Shown: in pieces, positions 8,736 through 17,002 of the stretch
Numbering within the stretch: the stretch's first letter is position 1
Layout of the letters: each line of letters opens with the position of its first letter
Assembly (NCBI RefSeq): GCF_029207565.1
Contig: NZ_JANCMW010000014.1
Location: 62,001-126,000, forward strand
DNA: 64,000 nt
DNA from: Marinobacter iranensis
Lineage (GTDB): Bacteria > Pseudomonadota > Gammaproteobacteria > Pseudomonadales > Oleiphilaceae
Reading direction: 5' to 3'
Made by a program: the position numbers and the translations under genes
Notes under the pieces: model-generated
What the model was told of the DNA's origin: nothing
The model's input: the letters and a program-made list of their open reading frames with translations, nothing else
The model's database searches: none

Positions 8736-10043
8736 TTATTTATTGCGGCGATCAAACACGCGCTTGGCCTTGCCTTCCGAGCGAGCCAGGCGGTTAGTTT
8801 CCATCACCTCAACACGGGTGCTGATACCGATGTAGGACTTGATATGGTGAGCCAGTTCCTTGGCGGACCTGGCACGAACCTCTTCGCTGGAAATGCCGGG
8901 TTTGAGTTCGGCGCGAATATCCACGCAGTCCAGGTTGCCTTCCTTATAAACCTCAATTTCGTAGTGGGGTGCCAGTGCCTCACATTTCAGCACCTGTTCT
9001 TCGATCTGGCTCGGGAACACGTTTACGCCACGGATAATCAGCATGTCGTCACTGCGGCCTGTAATTTTGTCGATCCGACGCATGGGCCTGGCGGTACCCG
9101 GCAGCAGGCGGGTGAGATCCCGGGTGCGGTAGCGCAGGATTGGCAGGGCCACCTTGGTCAGGGAGGTGAAGACCAGTTCACCGTATTCCCCATCTGGCAA
9201 CACTTCGCCGGTCTCCGGGTTGATGATTTCCGGATAGAAATGGTCTTCCCAGATGGTGGGGCCGTCCTTGGTTTCGACACATTCCATTCCGACCCCGGGG
9301 CCCATCACCTCGGACAGGCCATAGATATCCAGGGCCTGGATACCGAGCCGCTCTTCAATCTCGGCCCGCATGGCGTTGGTCCACGGCTCTGCCCCAAAAA
9401 TGCCCAGGCGCAGCGGCAGCTTGTGTGGATCAATGCCTTGGCGATCCATCTCGTCAGCGATGTTCAGCATGTAGGACGGTGTCACCATGATGATGTCGGG
9501 CTCGAAGTCCTTGATCAGTTGGACCTGTTTCTCGGTCTGGCCGCCGGACATGGGGATGACCGTACAGCCAAGGCGTTCAGCCCCGTAATGTGCGCCGAGG
9601 CCTCCAGTGAACAGGCCGTAGCCATAGGCAACATGCACCTTGTCTCCACGGGAACCGCCACCGGCCCGGATGGAGCGGGCGACAACGTCAGCCCAGGTGT
9701 TGATGTCACTCTGGGTATAGCCGACCACAGTGGGCTTTCCGGTGGTTCCGCTGGAAGCGTGCACCCGCACCACATCTGACATGGGTGTGGCGAACATGCC
9801 AAACGGGTAGTTGTCACGCAGGTCGGCCTTGGTGGTGAACGGCACCTTCGTAAGGTCATCCAGGGAGTTGATGTCCATCGGTTTTAGCCCGATATCGTCA
9901 AACGCCTTACGGTAGAACGGCACGTTGGTGTACGCGTGAATCAGGCTCCAGCGCAGGCGCTGAAGCTGTTCGTGGCGGAGTTCGTCAATACTGGCGGTCT
10001 CCATCCGGTCGAGTTTGCCAATCTTCTGAAGTGGTAGGCTCAT
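8736..10043 (-). CDS. paaK: Phenylacetate-CoA ligase
   Basis: Activates phenylacetate to phenylacetyl-CoA with ATP and CoA, the entry step for free phenylacetate. The protein is 435 residues, typical of PaaK. The adenylate-forming signature HASSGTTGKPTVVGYT lies at 95-110, and the C-terminal mobile domain carries GRSDDMLIIRGVNVFPSQIEE. It is the last gene of paaG-H-I-J-K, 60 bp after paaJ. The start MSLPLQKIGK at 10043 gives the usual N-terminus. Confidence 0.97.
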   Translation of the reverse strand: MSLPLQKIGKLDRMETASIDELRHEQLQRLRWSLIHAYTNVPFYRKAFDDIGLKPMDINSLDDLTKVPFTTKADLRDNYPFGMFATPMSDVVRVHASSGTTGKPTVVGYTQSDINTWADVVARSIRAGGGSRGDKVHVAYGYGLFTGGLGAHYGAERLGCTVIPMSGGQTEKQVQLIKDFEPDIIMVTPSYMLNIADEMDRQGIDPHKLPLRLGIFGAEPWTNAMRAEIEERLGIQALDIYGLSEVMGPGVGMECVETKDGPTIWEDHFYPEIINPETGEVLPDGEYGELVFTSLTKVALPILRYRTRDLTRLLPGTARPMRRIDKITGRSDDMLIIRGVNVFPSQIEEQVLKCEALAPHYEIEVYKEGNLDCVDIRAELKPGISSEEVRARSAKELAHHIKSYIGISTRVEVMETNRLARSEGKAKRVFDRRNK

Positions 10044-10103
10044 GATTCTGTCCTGCGTTGTTCTTGTCGGGTAATGGTCTGTGTTCTGGCCCGGACCGTG
10101 GAG

Positions 10104-11351
10104 TCAGGCCACCGCATCCGTCCGTTCAATGATGATGGCAATGCCCTGGCCCACGCCGATGCACATGGTGCAGAGCGCATAACGGGCTTTCTGTCCGGCA
10201 GCGTGGCGGCGCTCCAGTTCGTTCAGGGCTGTAGTCACCAGTCGGGCACCACTCATGCCCAGCGGGTGGCCAAGGGCAATGGCGCCACCGTTCGGGTTTA
10301 CGTGCTCGGCGTCGTCCGGCAGCCCGAGGTCGCGGGTGACGGCGAGGGCCTGTGCGGCAAAGGCTTCGTTCAGTTCAATCACGTCCATATCAGCCAGCTC
10401 AAGGCCGGCGGTAGCCAGTACCTTGCGGGTTGCCGGAGCAGGCCCAAAGCCCATGATCCGTGGCTCAACGCCGGCAGTCGACATGGCAACCACCCGGGCG
10501 CGGGGCTTGAGGTTGTACTGTTTGAGAGCGCCGGCCCCAGCCAGTAGCAGGGCGCAGGCGCCATCGTTCACACCGGAGGCATTGCCCGCGGTCACGGTAC
10601 CGTTTTCGCGGAACGGCGTGGGTAGCGTGGCCAGCTTCTCAAGACTGGTTTCCCGGGGGTGCTCGTCAGTATCCACCACCAGCGGATCCTGCTTGCGGCG
10701 GGGGATGGTCACCGGGGTAATCTCGGTGGCAAGTCGCCCGGCCTTCTGGGCTGCCGCGGTCCGCTGTTGGCTGCGCAGCGCGAAGGCGTCCTGGTCATCC
10801 CGGGCAATGCCGAAGTCGGCGGCCACGTTTTCTGCCGTCTCCGGCATGGAATCAATACCGTACTGCCTTTTCAGTACCGGATTGACAAAGCGCCAGCCAA
10901 TCGTGGTATCAAAAATTTCTGCTTTGCGGCTGAACGGGGTTTCCGACTTGCCCATGACGAAAGGTGCCCGGGACATGGATTCCACGCCGCCCGCCAGCAT
11001 CAGGCCGGCTTCGCCGGTGCGGATGGCTCGTGCCGCGCTTCCTACGGCGTCCATGCCGGAGCCGCAGAGGCGGTTGATTGTGCTACCGGGAACGTCGACC
11101 GGAAGGCCGGCCAGCAGCGACGACATACGGGCAACGTCACGATTGTCTTCGCCAGCCTGATTGGCGCAGCCGTAGAGGACATCGTCAATTTTTGACCAGT
11201 CCAGGTCCGGGTTTCTTTCCATCAGGGCTTTCATCGGGATGGCCCCGAGGTCGTCGGCGCGGACGGCTGCCAGGGCGCCGCCATAGCGGCCAATCGGGGT
11301 GCGAATGGCGTCAACAATGTAGGCGTCTTGCAAGCGATTATCTGCGCTCAT
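10104..11351 (-). CDS. paaJ: 3-oxoadipyl-CoA / 3-oxo-5,6-dehydrosuberyl-CoA thiolase
   Basis: Carries out both thiolytic steps of the pathway, releasing acetyl-CoA and finally succinyl-CoA plus acetyl-CoA. The 415-residue thiolase has the acylated Cys96 in NRLCGSGMDA, the His in GHPLGMSGAR (about 362) and the second Cys in CIGVGQG (about 397). A PcaF-type thiolase would look nearly identical, but the paa context decides the name. The ATG at 11351 overlaps the paaI stop by 4 bp (ATGA). Confidence 0.95.
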   Translation of the reverse strand: MSADNRLQDAYIVDAIRTPIGRYGGALAAVRADDLGAIPMKALMERNPDLDWSKIDDVLYGCANQAGEDNRDVARMSSLLAGLPVDVPGSTINRLCGSGMDAVGSAARAIRTGEAGLMLAGGVESMSRAPFVMGKSETPFSRKAEIFDTTIGWRFVNPVLKRQYGIDSMPETAENVAADFGIARDDQDAFALRSQQRTAAAQKAGRLATEITPVTIPRRKQDPLVVDTDEHPRETSLEKLATLPTPFRENGTVTAGNASGVNDGACALLLAGAGALKQYNLKPRARVVAMSTAGVEPRIMGFGPAPATRKVLATAGLELADMDVIELNEAFAAQALAVTRDLGLPDDAEHVNPNGGAIALGHPLGMSGARLVTTALNELERRHAAGQKARYALCTMCIGVGQGIAIIIERTDAVA

Positions 11352-11794
11352 GAGTGTTCCTCCGAATGAATGACGGGGCCGCGGACCTGGTAGGATTTTC
11401 CCCGGAACAGGGCAACGGTACGGCCATCCTGATTGGTTAAAGTGATGTCGTAGACGCCCGTTCGGCCGCCCCGGGATTGCTCCTCGGCGGTTGCGGTCAG
11501 TACATCGCCAGCCTTGGCGCCAGACATGTAGTCGATGCTGCATCCGGAGGCGACGGTCGCTTTGTCATAAGTGTTGCAGCTAAAAGCAAAGGCGGAATCG
11601 GCGAGGGTAAAAAGGTAGCCGCCATGACACGAGCCATGGCCCTGGATCATGTCGTCGGTCACCATCATGCTCAGCACGGCCCGGCCGGGGGCGATGGATT
11701 CGATTTTCATGCCAAGCTTCTGGCTTGCCCGATCCCGGGCAAACATGGCTTCCGCACAGCGTTCGGCCAGTTGTTGCGGATCGGTTTCGGTCAT
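11348..11794 (-). CDS. paaI: Hydroxyphenylacetyl-CoA / phenylacetyl-CoA-type thioesterase
   Basis: A 148-residue hotdog-fold thioesterase that, in known systems, releases CoA trapped in dead-end arylacetyl-CoA intermediates. The PaaI signature GHGSCHGGYLFTLADSAFAFSCNTY is clear; the Asp in LADSAF is the catalytic residue of the family. It overlaps paaH by 4 bp upstream and paaJ by 4 bp downstream, so the three genes are almost certainly translationally coupled. Confidence 0.95.
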   Translation of the reverse strand: MTETDPQQLAERCAEAMFARDRASQKLGMKIESIAPGRAVLSMMVTDDMIQGHGSCHGGYLFTLADSAFAFSCNTYDKATVASGCSIDYMSGAKAGDVLTATAEEQSRGGRTGVYDITLTNQDGRTVALFRGKSYQVRGPVIHSEEHS

Positions 11795-13311
11795 GCGTAG
11801 AACCCCTTTTCGGCATAATGGTTTTTCCGGAGCAGAAGGGCCGGCCGGTATCGGTCTTCGCCATAACTGTTCTGAATGTTGGTGAGAACCTGAAATACCC
11901 GGCCATTGCCAAGCCGGTCGCTCCAGCTCAGCGGACCCTCCGGGTAGTTCAGGCCGGCCTTCATGGCGAGGTCGATGTCCTCTTTTGTTGCCACACCGTG
12001 CAGTTCGGCGTCGGCTGCCTCGTTCGCCAGCATGGCGACCGTACGCATGACCACAATGCCGGGGCGATCTTCAACCAGGCTCACGGCGATACCCGCTTTC
12101 TGAAGTAAAGCACAGGCATCGGAACACGCCTTGTCGGAGGCCTGGTCGGCGACACAAATCGCCAGCCTGGTTGCCTTGCTGAAGTCGAATGCAAGGTCAA
12201 ACAGCGCCAGATTGGGAGAGCCTTCCGCGCGGGCGCGCTCCGTCGCCATACGGCCATCGGTGAGGGCCAGTACCGCCTCTCCGAACCGGAGTTGCCCCGG
12301 ACCGTCCCGTTCAACGATTTCGAGGCCGGCGTCGCGGAAGCGATCAACCAGTTGGGCGGCGGGCCCCATCTCGCCTTCAACGATCAGTTGGGTGTCGTTG
12401 CTTTGGCAGGCAGGCTCGGTGCCTGGCTCCGGGCGCTTACTGTCTTCGGCGTAGCGGTAAAAACCGTGACCGCTCTTGCGGCCGAGCCGCCCAGCTTCGA
12501 CCAGTTCTTTCTGGATCAGAGAGGGAAGAAAGCGGGTGTCCTGGTAATAGGCGTTGAATACCGAATTGGTCACTGCGTAGTTGACGTCGTGGCCTATCAG
12601 GTCGGTCAGTTCAAACGGCCCCATCCGGAAATTGCCCGCCTCACGAATGATGGCGTCCAGGGTCGCCGGATCGGCGGCGCCTTCCTGGAGCAGTCGCAGG
12701 CTTTCGGCATAAAACGGCCGTGCCACGCGATTAACAATGAAGCCTGGCGTCGAAGTGGCGAACACCGGCTTTTTGCCCCAGTTTGTCGCGGTAGCATAAA
12801 CAATCTCTGCCACGTTTTTGTCGGTGGCCAGGCCTTTTACCACTTCCACCAGCGCCATCAGGGGGGCGGGGTTGAAAAAGTGCATGCCGACCAGGCGCTC
12901 CGGACAGCGGAGCCTGGCTCCCAGAGCGGTCACGGAGATGGATGAGGTGTTGGTGGCAAGGATAGTTTCATTGCTGCACAGTTCTTCGAGCTCCGCCAGC
13001 AGTGTGCGCTTGATATTGAGGTCTTCAATAATGGCCTCAATGACCATGCCGCTCTCGGCGATTTCCGAAAGCGCGCTGACCGGCTGAATGCGACCGACAA
13101 TGGCATCGACGGTTTGCTGCTCCATCCTGCCCTTGTCCACCCGGCGCTGGAGCTGCTTTGCGACGCCATCCCGGCCTGCTGCGGCTGCCCCGTCGCGTTG
13201 GTCGTGAAGGTATACCTTGTGACCCGCCTGGGCGGCCACCTGGGCGATGCCGGAGCCCATGGCGCCGGCGCCGATAACGGCAATCGTGGTCTGGGTAGCA
13301 AGTGCCTGCAT
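11791..13311 (-). CDS. paaH: 3-hydroxyadipyl-CoA dehydrogenase
   Basis: NAD-dependent oxidation of 3-hydroxyadipyl-CoA to 3-oxoadipyl-CoA. The 506-residue protein has the Rossmann motif GAGAMGSG (14-21), the 3HCDH catalytic region (VGMHFFNPAPLMALVEVV) and two C-terminal 3HCDH domains, the second including SWSDRLGNGRVFQVL. The two-domain length is typical of PaaH rather than a short FadB2-like enzyme. It begins 3 bp after paaG and its stop overlaps paaI by 4 bp. Confidence 0.95.
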   Translation of the reverse strand: MQALATQTTIAVIGAGAMGSGIAQVAAQAGHKVYLHDQRDGAAAAGRDGVAKQLQRRVDKGRMEQQTVDAIVGRIQPVSALSEIAESGMVIEAIIEDLNIKRTLLAELEELCSNETILATNTSSISVTALGARLRCPERLVGMHFFNPAPLMALVEVVKGLATDKNVAEIVYATATNWGKKPVFATSTPGFIVNRVARPFYAESLRLLQEGAADPATLDAIIREAGNFRMGPFELTDLIGHDVNYAVTNSVFNAYYQDTRFLPSLIQKELVEAGRLGRKSGHGFYRYAEDSKRPEPGTEPACQSNDTQLIVEGEMGPAAQLVDRFRDAGLEIVERDGPGQLRFGEAVLALTDGRMATERARAEGSPNLALFDLAFDFSKATRLAICVADQASDKACSDACALLQKAGIAVSLVEDRPGIVVMRTVAMLANEAADAELHGVATKEDIDLAMKAGLNYPEGPLSWSDRLGNGRVFQVLTNIQNSYGEDRYRPALLLRKNHYAEKGFYA

Positions 13312-13314
13312 TAT

Positions 13315-14106
13315 TTACTTTCCCTTGAAGGTCGGCGTGCGTTTTTCCATGAAGGCGGCAACGCCTTCACGGTAGTCCTCGGACCGTCCCGCCAGGCGCT
13401 GTAGATCACGCTCAAGGTTGATCTGCTCTTCAAAGGTGTTGCTGGCACTGGCGTGCAGCGCACGCTTGATCAGGGCGAGGCCTTTAGTGGGTTGGGTGGC
13501 AAAGTGCCTTGCCAGCTTCATGGTCTCTTCCATCAGCGCCTCGTTATCAACGCAGCGCCAGATCATGCCCCAGCTTTCGGCCTGCTCTGCGCTGATCTTG
13601 TCACCCAGCAAGGCCATACCTTTGGCGCGTGCCATGCCTGCTACTCGCGGCAAGGTCCAGGTGCCGCCGGAGTCAGGAATCAGTCCCAGCTTGCAGAACG
13701 CCTGTACAAAGTTGGCAGAACGGGCCGCCAGAGTAATATCGCAGGCGAGAGCAATGTTGGCACCGGCTCCGGCAGCAACGCCGTTAACTGCGCACAGAAC
13801 CGGCATTGGTAAATCACGCAGGCTTCGCAACATCGGGTTGTAGTAGTTCTCAAGGGAGGCGCCCAGGTCGGGCGTTTCCTGGTCCGGGGATACGCTGCGG
13901 TCAGAGAGATCCTGTCCCGCACAAAAACCCCGACCAGAGCCGGTAATGACCAGTACGCGGACAGACTCGTCCTTGCGAACGGTGCTGATGGCGTCGCGCA
14001 TGCGTTCGTGCATTTCGACATTGAAGCTGTTCAGGCTGTCGGGACGGTTCAGGGTAAGCAGGGCCACACCCTGATCGATGTCGAGAAGAATGCTGGGCTG
14101 AGTCAT
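13315..14106 (-). CDS. paaG: 1,2-epoxyphenylacetyl-CoA isomerase
   Basis: Isomerises ring-1,2-epoxyphenylacetyl-CoA to oxepin-CoA. The 263-residue crotonase-fold protein has the oxyanion-loop region GVAAGAGANIALACD and Asp145 in GLIPDSGGTW. That Asp corresponds to the single acidic catalytic residue of PaaG; PaaF-type hydratases carry Glu pairs instead, so this is paaG. It is the first gene of the paaGHIJK operon. The ATG at 14106 follows AGGATAACGCC. No separate paaF is present nearby. Confidence 0.95.
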   Translation of the reverse strand: MTQPSILLDIDQGVALLTLNRPDSLNSFNVEMHERMRDAISTVRKDESVRVLVITGSGRGFCAGQDLSDRSVSPDQETPDLGASLENYYNPMLRSLRDLPMPVLCAVNGVAAGAGANIALACDITLAARSANFVQAFCKLGLIPDSGGTWTLPRVAGMARAKGMALLGDKISAEQAESWGMIWRCVDNEALMEETMKLARHFATQPTKGLALIKRALHASASNTFEEQINLERDLQRLAGRSEDYREGVAAFMEKRTPTFKGK

Positions 14107-14491
14107 GGCGTTATCCTATACATAAGCAATCCGATGTGGCTTTGTTTTTGTCTAAACAAGATCTGCCGGCCAGCATCCAAATCGCTATAAAGTGATGTTC
14201 CGGTTGTGCCTGGTCTGATTTCCAAATCAGTATATCTATTAATTGATACTGGTCAAGGTTTGGTATTACTGGATTATGTATCACGTTGACAGGTTTTGGC
14301 GGTAATTATATAAGCGAATGAAAATAAACAAAAATAACCTGTTAAAAGGCAGCATTCAGGGAGTTTTTATGAGTGTTTTGTTGAGTATTTATCTGTATTT
14401 TTGCGAAATGATATCCAAAAATCGATAATGTAGATCGTAAAGTGAATCAGAAATTTCTTTCAAGTTTCGAACGTTGATGAAGGAGCGAAGC
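14107..14491. promoter_or_regulatory. Divergent paaG / paaY promoter region
   Basis: Non-coding, 385 bp. For paaG (minus) there is TTGACC (14256-14251), a 16-bp spacer and TATACT (14234-14229). An inverted repeat CAGTAT-N12-ATACTG (14228-14251) covers the spacer and -10, as a repressor site would. For paaY (plus) there is TTGACA (14286-14291), a 17-bp spacer and TATAAG (14309-14314). A further GTATCA half-site (14278-14283) abuts the paaY -35. The same CAGTATCA word occurs at the paaA promoter. Confidence 0.6.
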
Positions 14492-15085
14492 ATGCCGAGT
14501 TACAGTATTGAAGGCGTTCAGCCTGTTGTTCATCCGTCCGCATACGTTCACCCAACAGCGATTCTGATTGGGGATGTGTGGATCGGTCCCGACTGCTACG
14601 TGGGGCCGGCTGCCTCTCTGCGTGGTGATTTTGGCCGAGTTGTACTCAAGGAAGGTTCGAATATTCAGGATAATTGCGTGATGCATGCATTTCCTGGCAT
14701 GGATACGGTGATTGAGAAAAATGGCCATGTGGGGCATGGCGCAATTCTCCACGGTTGCATTGTTGGGCAGGACGCGATGGTCGGTATGAATGCCGTGGTA
14801 ATGGATGAAGCGGTAATCGCTCCCCGATCTATCGTTGGCGCCTGTGCTTTGGTCAAGGCTGGCTTCCAGTGTGAGCCTGCGTCTTTGATTGTAGGTACAC
14901 CGGCGAAAGTGGTGCGGACGTTAAGTGATAGTGAGGTCGCTTGGAAAGCCAAGGGCACTGAAGAGTACAAGAGGCTGACTCTGCGCTGCCATGCAAGCCT
15001 GGAGGAGTGTCGGCCACTTGCTGAGGCGGACAGTGACCGCCCAAGGGTTGATGCGGGGAGCTACCAACCCAAGCATCAAGCTTGA
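14492..15085 (+). CDS. paaY: PaaY family hexapeptide-repeat thioesterase
   Basis: Left-handed beta-helix protein of the gamma-carbonic-anhydrase-like superfamily. PaaY is known as a thioesterase that protects the phenylacetate pathway from stalled CoA thioesters. The 197-residue protein has hexapeptide repeats (VWIGPDCYVGPAASLRGDFG, VGHGAILHGCIVGQDAMVGM) with the metal-binding His residues of the fold. AAGGAG precedes the ATG at 14492, which is why it is chosen over an ATG at 14474. The C-terminal 40 residues are polar and variable. It diverges from paaG under its own promoter. Confidence 0.92.
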   Translation: MPSYSIEGVQPVVHPSAYVHPTAILIGDVWIGPDCYVGPAASLRGDFGRVVLKEGSNIQDNCVMHAFPGMDTVIEKNGHVGHGAILHGCIVGQDAMVGMNAVVMDEAVIAPRSIVGACALVKAGFQCEPASLIVGTPAKVVRTLSDSEVAWKAKGTEEYKRLTLRCHASLEECRPLAEADSDRPRVDAGSYQPKHQA

Positions 15086-15116
15086 TTCAGGCTAGTGTCC
15101 ATTACCAGTGGCGGCA

Positions 15117-16016
15117 TCAGGCCGCCATTTCGGATTTGCACGCGTCGATGATGATGCGGGCAAAGTCGTCCGGGGAATCTTCCTGCAGAAAGTGGCCGCC
15201 GCGCAACGTAATGTGCGGCTGTCCAAGGGCGCCGGGAATGCGGCGTTGCATGTAACGGTCTCCGCCGCGGGTTATGGGGTCGCCGCTACTGAAGCAGGTA
15301 ATGAAGGGTTTTTTCCATGTTTCCAGGACTCGCCAGGCGGCCTTGTTGGCTTCGCTTGCCGGGTCTTCGGCGGATACCGGCACCAGCTTTGGAAAGGCAC
15401 GGGCGCCGGCCTTGAATTCGGCGGACGGGAACGGCGCCTCGTAGGCCGCGATCTCGGCTTTGCTCAGGGCTCTCTCTGTTCCCAACTGGACAATCCTGCC
15501 TACCGGGAACCAGGGGCTGTGGGTGGCAAAGGTTTTCCATAGCGTGAATACCGCCGGTACCGGTGTATCCCCGGTGGGCAGCATGCCGTTACCCACAATA
15601 ATCCTGCGGAAAAGCTGCGGATGTTCAGCCGCCAGTCGCAGGCCCAGCAGCGAGCCCCAGTTCTGGCAAACCAGTGTGATGTTCTTCAGGCCCAGGGCCT
15701 TGAGCCATTGGGACAGCCAGGCCATGTGGCGTTCGTAACTGTAATCGCCAACACTGGAGGGCTTGTCGGACTTGCCAAACCCGATCAGGTCCGGCGCCAA
15801 TACCCTATGCCCGGCCCCTGCCACCAATGGAATCATGTGCCGGTAGAGATACGACCAGGAGGGTTCCCCGTGCAGCATTAAGACCGGCGCCGCTTCCTTC
15901 GGGCCTTCGTCCACGTAGTGCATTCTCAGGCCTGGCTCAACGTCCAGATAGTGAGGGGAAAAAGGGTAGTCCGGAAGACCTGCGAAGCGGGCTTCATCGG
16001 TTCTCAGAATACGCAT
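15117..16016 (-). CDS. Haloalkane dehalogenase family alpha/beta hydrolase, nucleophile Asp replaced by Asn
   Basis: The 299-residue protein looks throughout like a subfamily I haloalkane dehalogenase: HGEPSWSYLYRHMI, DLIGFGKSDKP, a catalytic-acid segment with Asp246 (SSGDPITRGGD) and His275 in GGHFLQED. At the nucleophile elbow, where the family has CQDWGG, it reads CQNWGS: Asn119 (codon AAC, 15662-15660) replaces the Asp that attacks the carbon-halogen bond. The halide-contacting Trp120 is retained. As written the enzyme should lack normal dehalogenase turnover, unless the Asn deamidates or another chemistry applies. It converges on paaY, 31 bp away, and seems unrelated to that pathway. Confidence 0.88.
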   Translation of the reverse strand: MRILRTDEARFAGLPDYPFSPHYLDVEPGLRMHYVDEGPKEAAPVLMLHGEPSWSYLYRHMIPLVAGAGHRVLAPDLIGFGKSDKPSSVGDYSYERHMAWLSQWLKALGLKNITLVCQNWGSLLGLRLAAEHPQLFRRIIVGNGMLPTGDTPVPAVFTLWKTFATHSPWFPVGRIVQLGTERALSKAEIAAYEAPFPSAEFKAGARAFPKLVPVSAEDPASEANKAAWRVLETWKKPFITCFSSGDPITRGGDRYMQRRIPGALGQPHITLRGGHFLQEDSPDDFARIIIDACKSEMAA

Positions 16017-16138
16017 GCCATCGACTGTCCTGACTGAGTGGTTGCGTGGCTGGTGTTACCGCAGCCTTCACGAATCAGGATAAATCAGATGGAAAATTTG
16101 TGTGTTTGGTTTACGTAACAGTGCGTTGACTGTTTGAA

Positions 16139-16387
16139 TCAGGACGCCTTGCTGAACAGATCTTCCGGGTCGTCAAGCCGCGCCAGCGCTGCGTCACAGC
16201 AGTTCAGCGCGCCGCAGTCGTCCGCTGAACACAGGGCCAGGGTGTGGCATTGGATACCATAGGCATTCTGCTCACCGTTACGGAAGATGCGTCCACGGGA
16301 AAGGGTTGAGCGGCAATGCCCGCACAGCAAAGTGGGTACCGCGCTGCCTTCCGATGCGATGGCACTGTAATATTCTGTCTTTTGCAT
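16139..16387 (-). CDS. Small Cys-rich putative zinc-binding protein
   Basis: An 82-residue protein not recognised as a named family. It contains CGHC (22-25), a CH pair at 47-48, and cysteines at 53, 58, 63 and 64, which suggests a zinc-ribbon or similar metal site. The ATG at 16387 has a strong GGAGGTTTTT leader, so translation is well supported; an upstream in-frame ATG at 16429 is not needed. No signal peptide is seen. It stands alone, with about 120 bp of non-coding DNA on each side. Function unknown. Confidence 0.75.
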   Translation of the reverse strand: MQKTEYYSAIASEGSAVPTLLCGHCRSTLSRGRIFRNGEQNAYGIQCHTLALCSADDCGALNCCDAALARLDDPEDLFSKAS

Positions 16388-16505
16388 AAAAACCTCCAAT
16401 ACACCCAAGCTAAGGGCGAACTGTGACAATTAAAAGTCAGCATTACGGAAATTAAAGCAAAAATACGAAGAGAGTACCGTCGAAGCTCACTGTTCCCGGC
16501 CAGTT

Positions 16506-16889
16506 CTAGCGGTCAGAGTCCGCGATCGGGCGACGGTTTGAGCGCTTGTCTTCCCAGTCCAGTGATTTCGGGTCATACCAGCCGATGCGGTTGAGGACCT
16601 TCTCACGGGTTGCGGGAGACAGCGTCGGCCACAGGTCCTGGAAGTCGTCCAGGCCTTGCTCGCGCTGACGCAGTTGCTTGCTCTGCAGGCGCCGGATGAT
16701 CTGGGGCAGCTGCAGGGCTTCGCCTAGTTGGCCCGGCACCAGCACTTCCTGGCCCATCACCTTGCGGCGGTGGGTCCTGGCTGCCAGTACCCGATGCAGC
16801 GCGGCCGCAGCATCCAGTGCCGTTTCAACATCAAACTCTTCGTTATCCAACGTCGTGACCTGTTTAACGAATGACCAATAACCGTCCAC
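16506..16889 (-). CDS. Conserved-looking hypothetical protein, start uncertain
   Basis: About 127 residues if the GTG at 16889 is used. The reading frame stays open to 17120, but that part overlaps the divergent permease gene and its composition is unlike a protein, so the extension is rejected. A TTG at LDNEEFDVE is another possible start. The visible protein is helical and basic (HRRKVMGQEVLVPGQLGEALQLP, RRLQSKQLRQREQGLDD), with a C-terminal WYDPKSLDWED. No family recognised. Gene-like codon use is the main support. Confidence 0.6.
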   Translation of the reverse strand: MDGYWSFVKQVTTLDNEEFDVETALDAAAALHRVLAARTHRRKVMGQEVLVPGQLGEALQLPQIIRRLQSKQLRQREQGLDDFQDLWPTLSPATREKVLNRIGWYDPKSLDWEDKRSNRRPIADSDR

Positions 16890-16905
16890 TATAACCTGAA
16901 AGCCG

Positions 16906-16936
16906 CTAGACTGGCCACGGCGGCGTGGTAGTCTAG
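16906..16936. repeat. Inverted repeat in the divergent promoter region
   Basis: CTAGACTGGCCACG (16906-16919) faces CGTGGTAGTCTAG (16924-16936), a near-perfect palindrome with one unpaired base. It lies between the hypothetical gene at 16506-16889 and the permease starting at 17003. There is no T tract, so an operator or a promoter-overlapping element is more likely than a terminator. Confidence 0.5.
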
Positions 16937-17002
16937 GCCCATTCAGATCCGCAACCCAACAACCCGCAACAATGCCCCAAACAGGTTCAGGGAATCGCAT
17001 AT

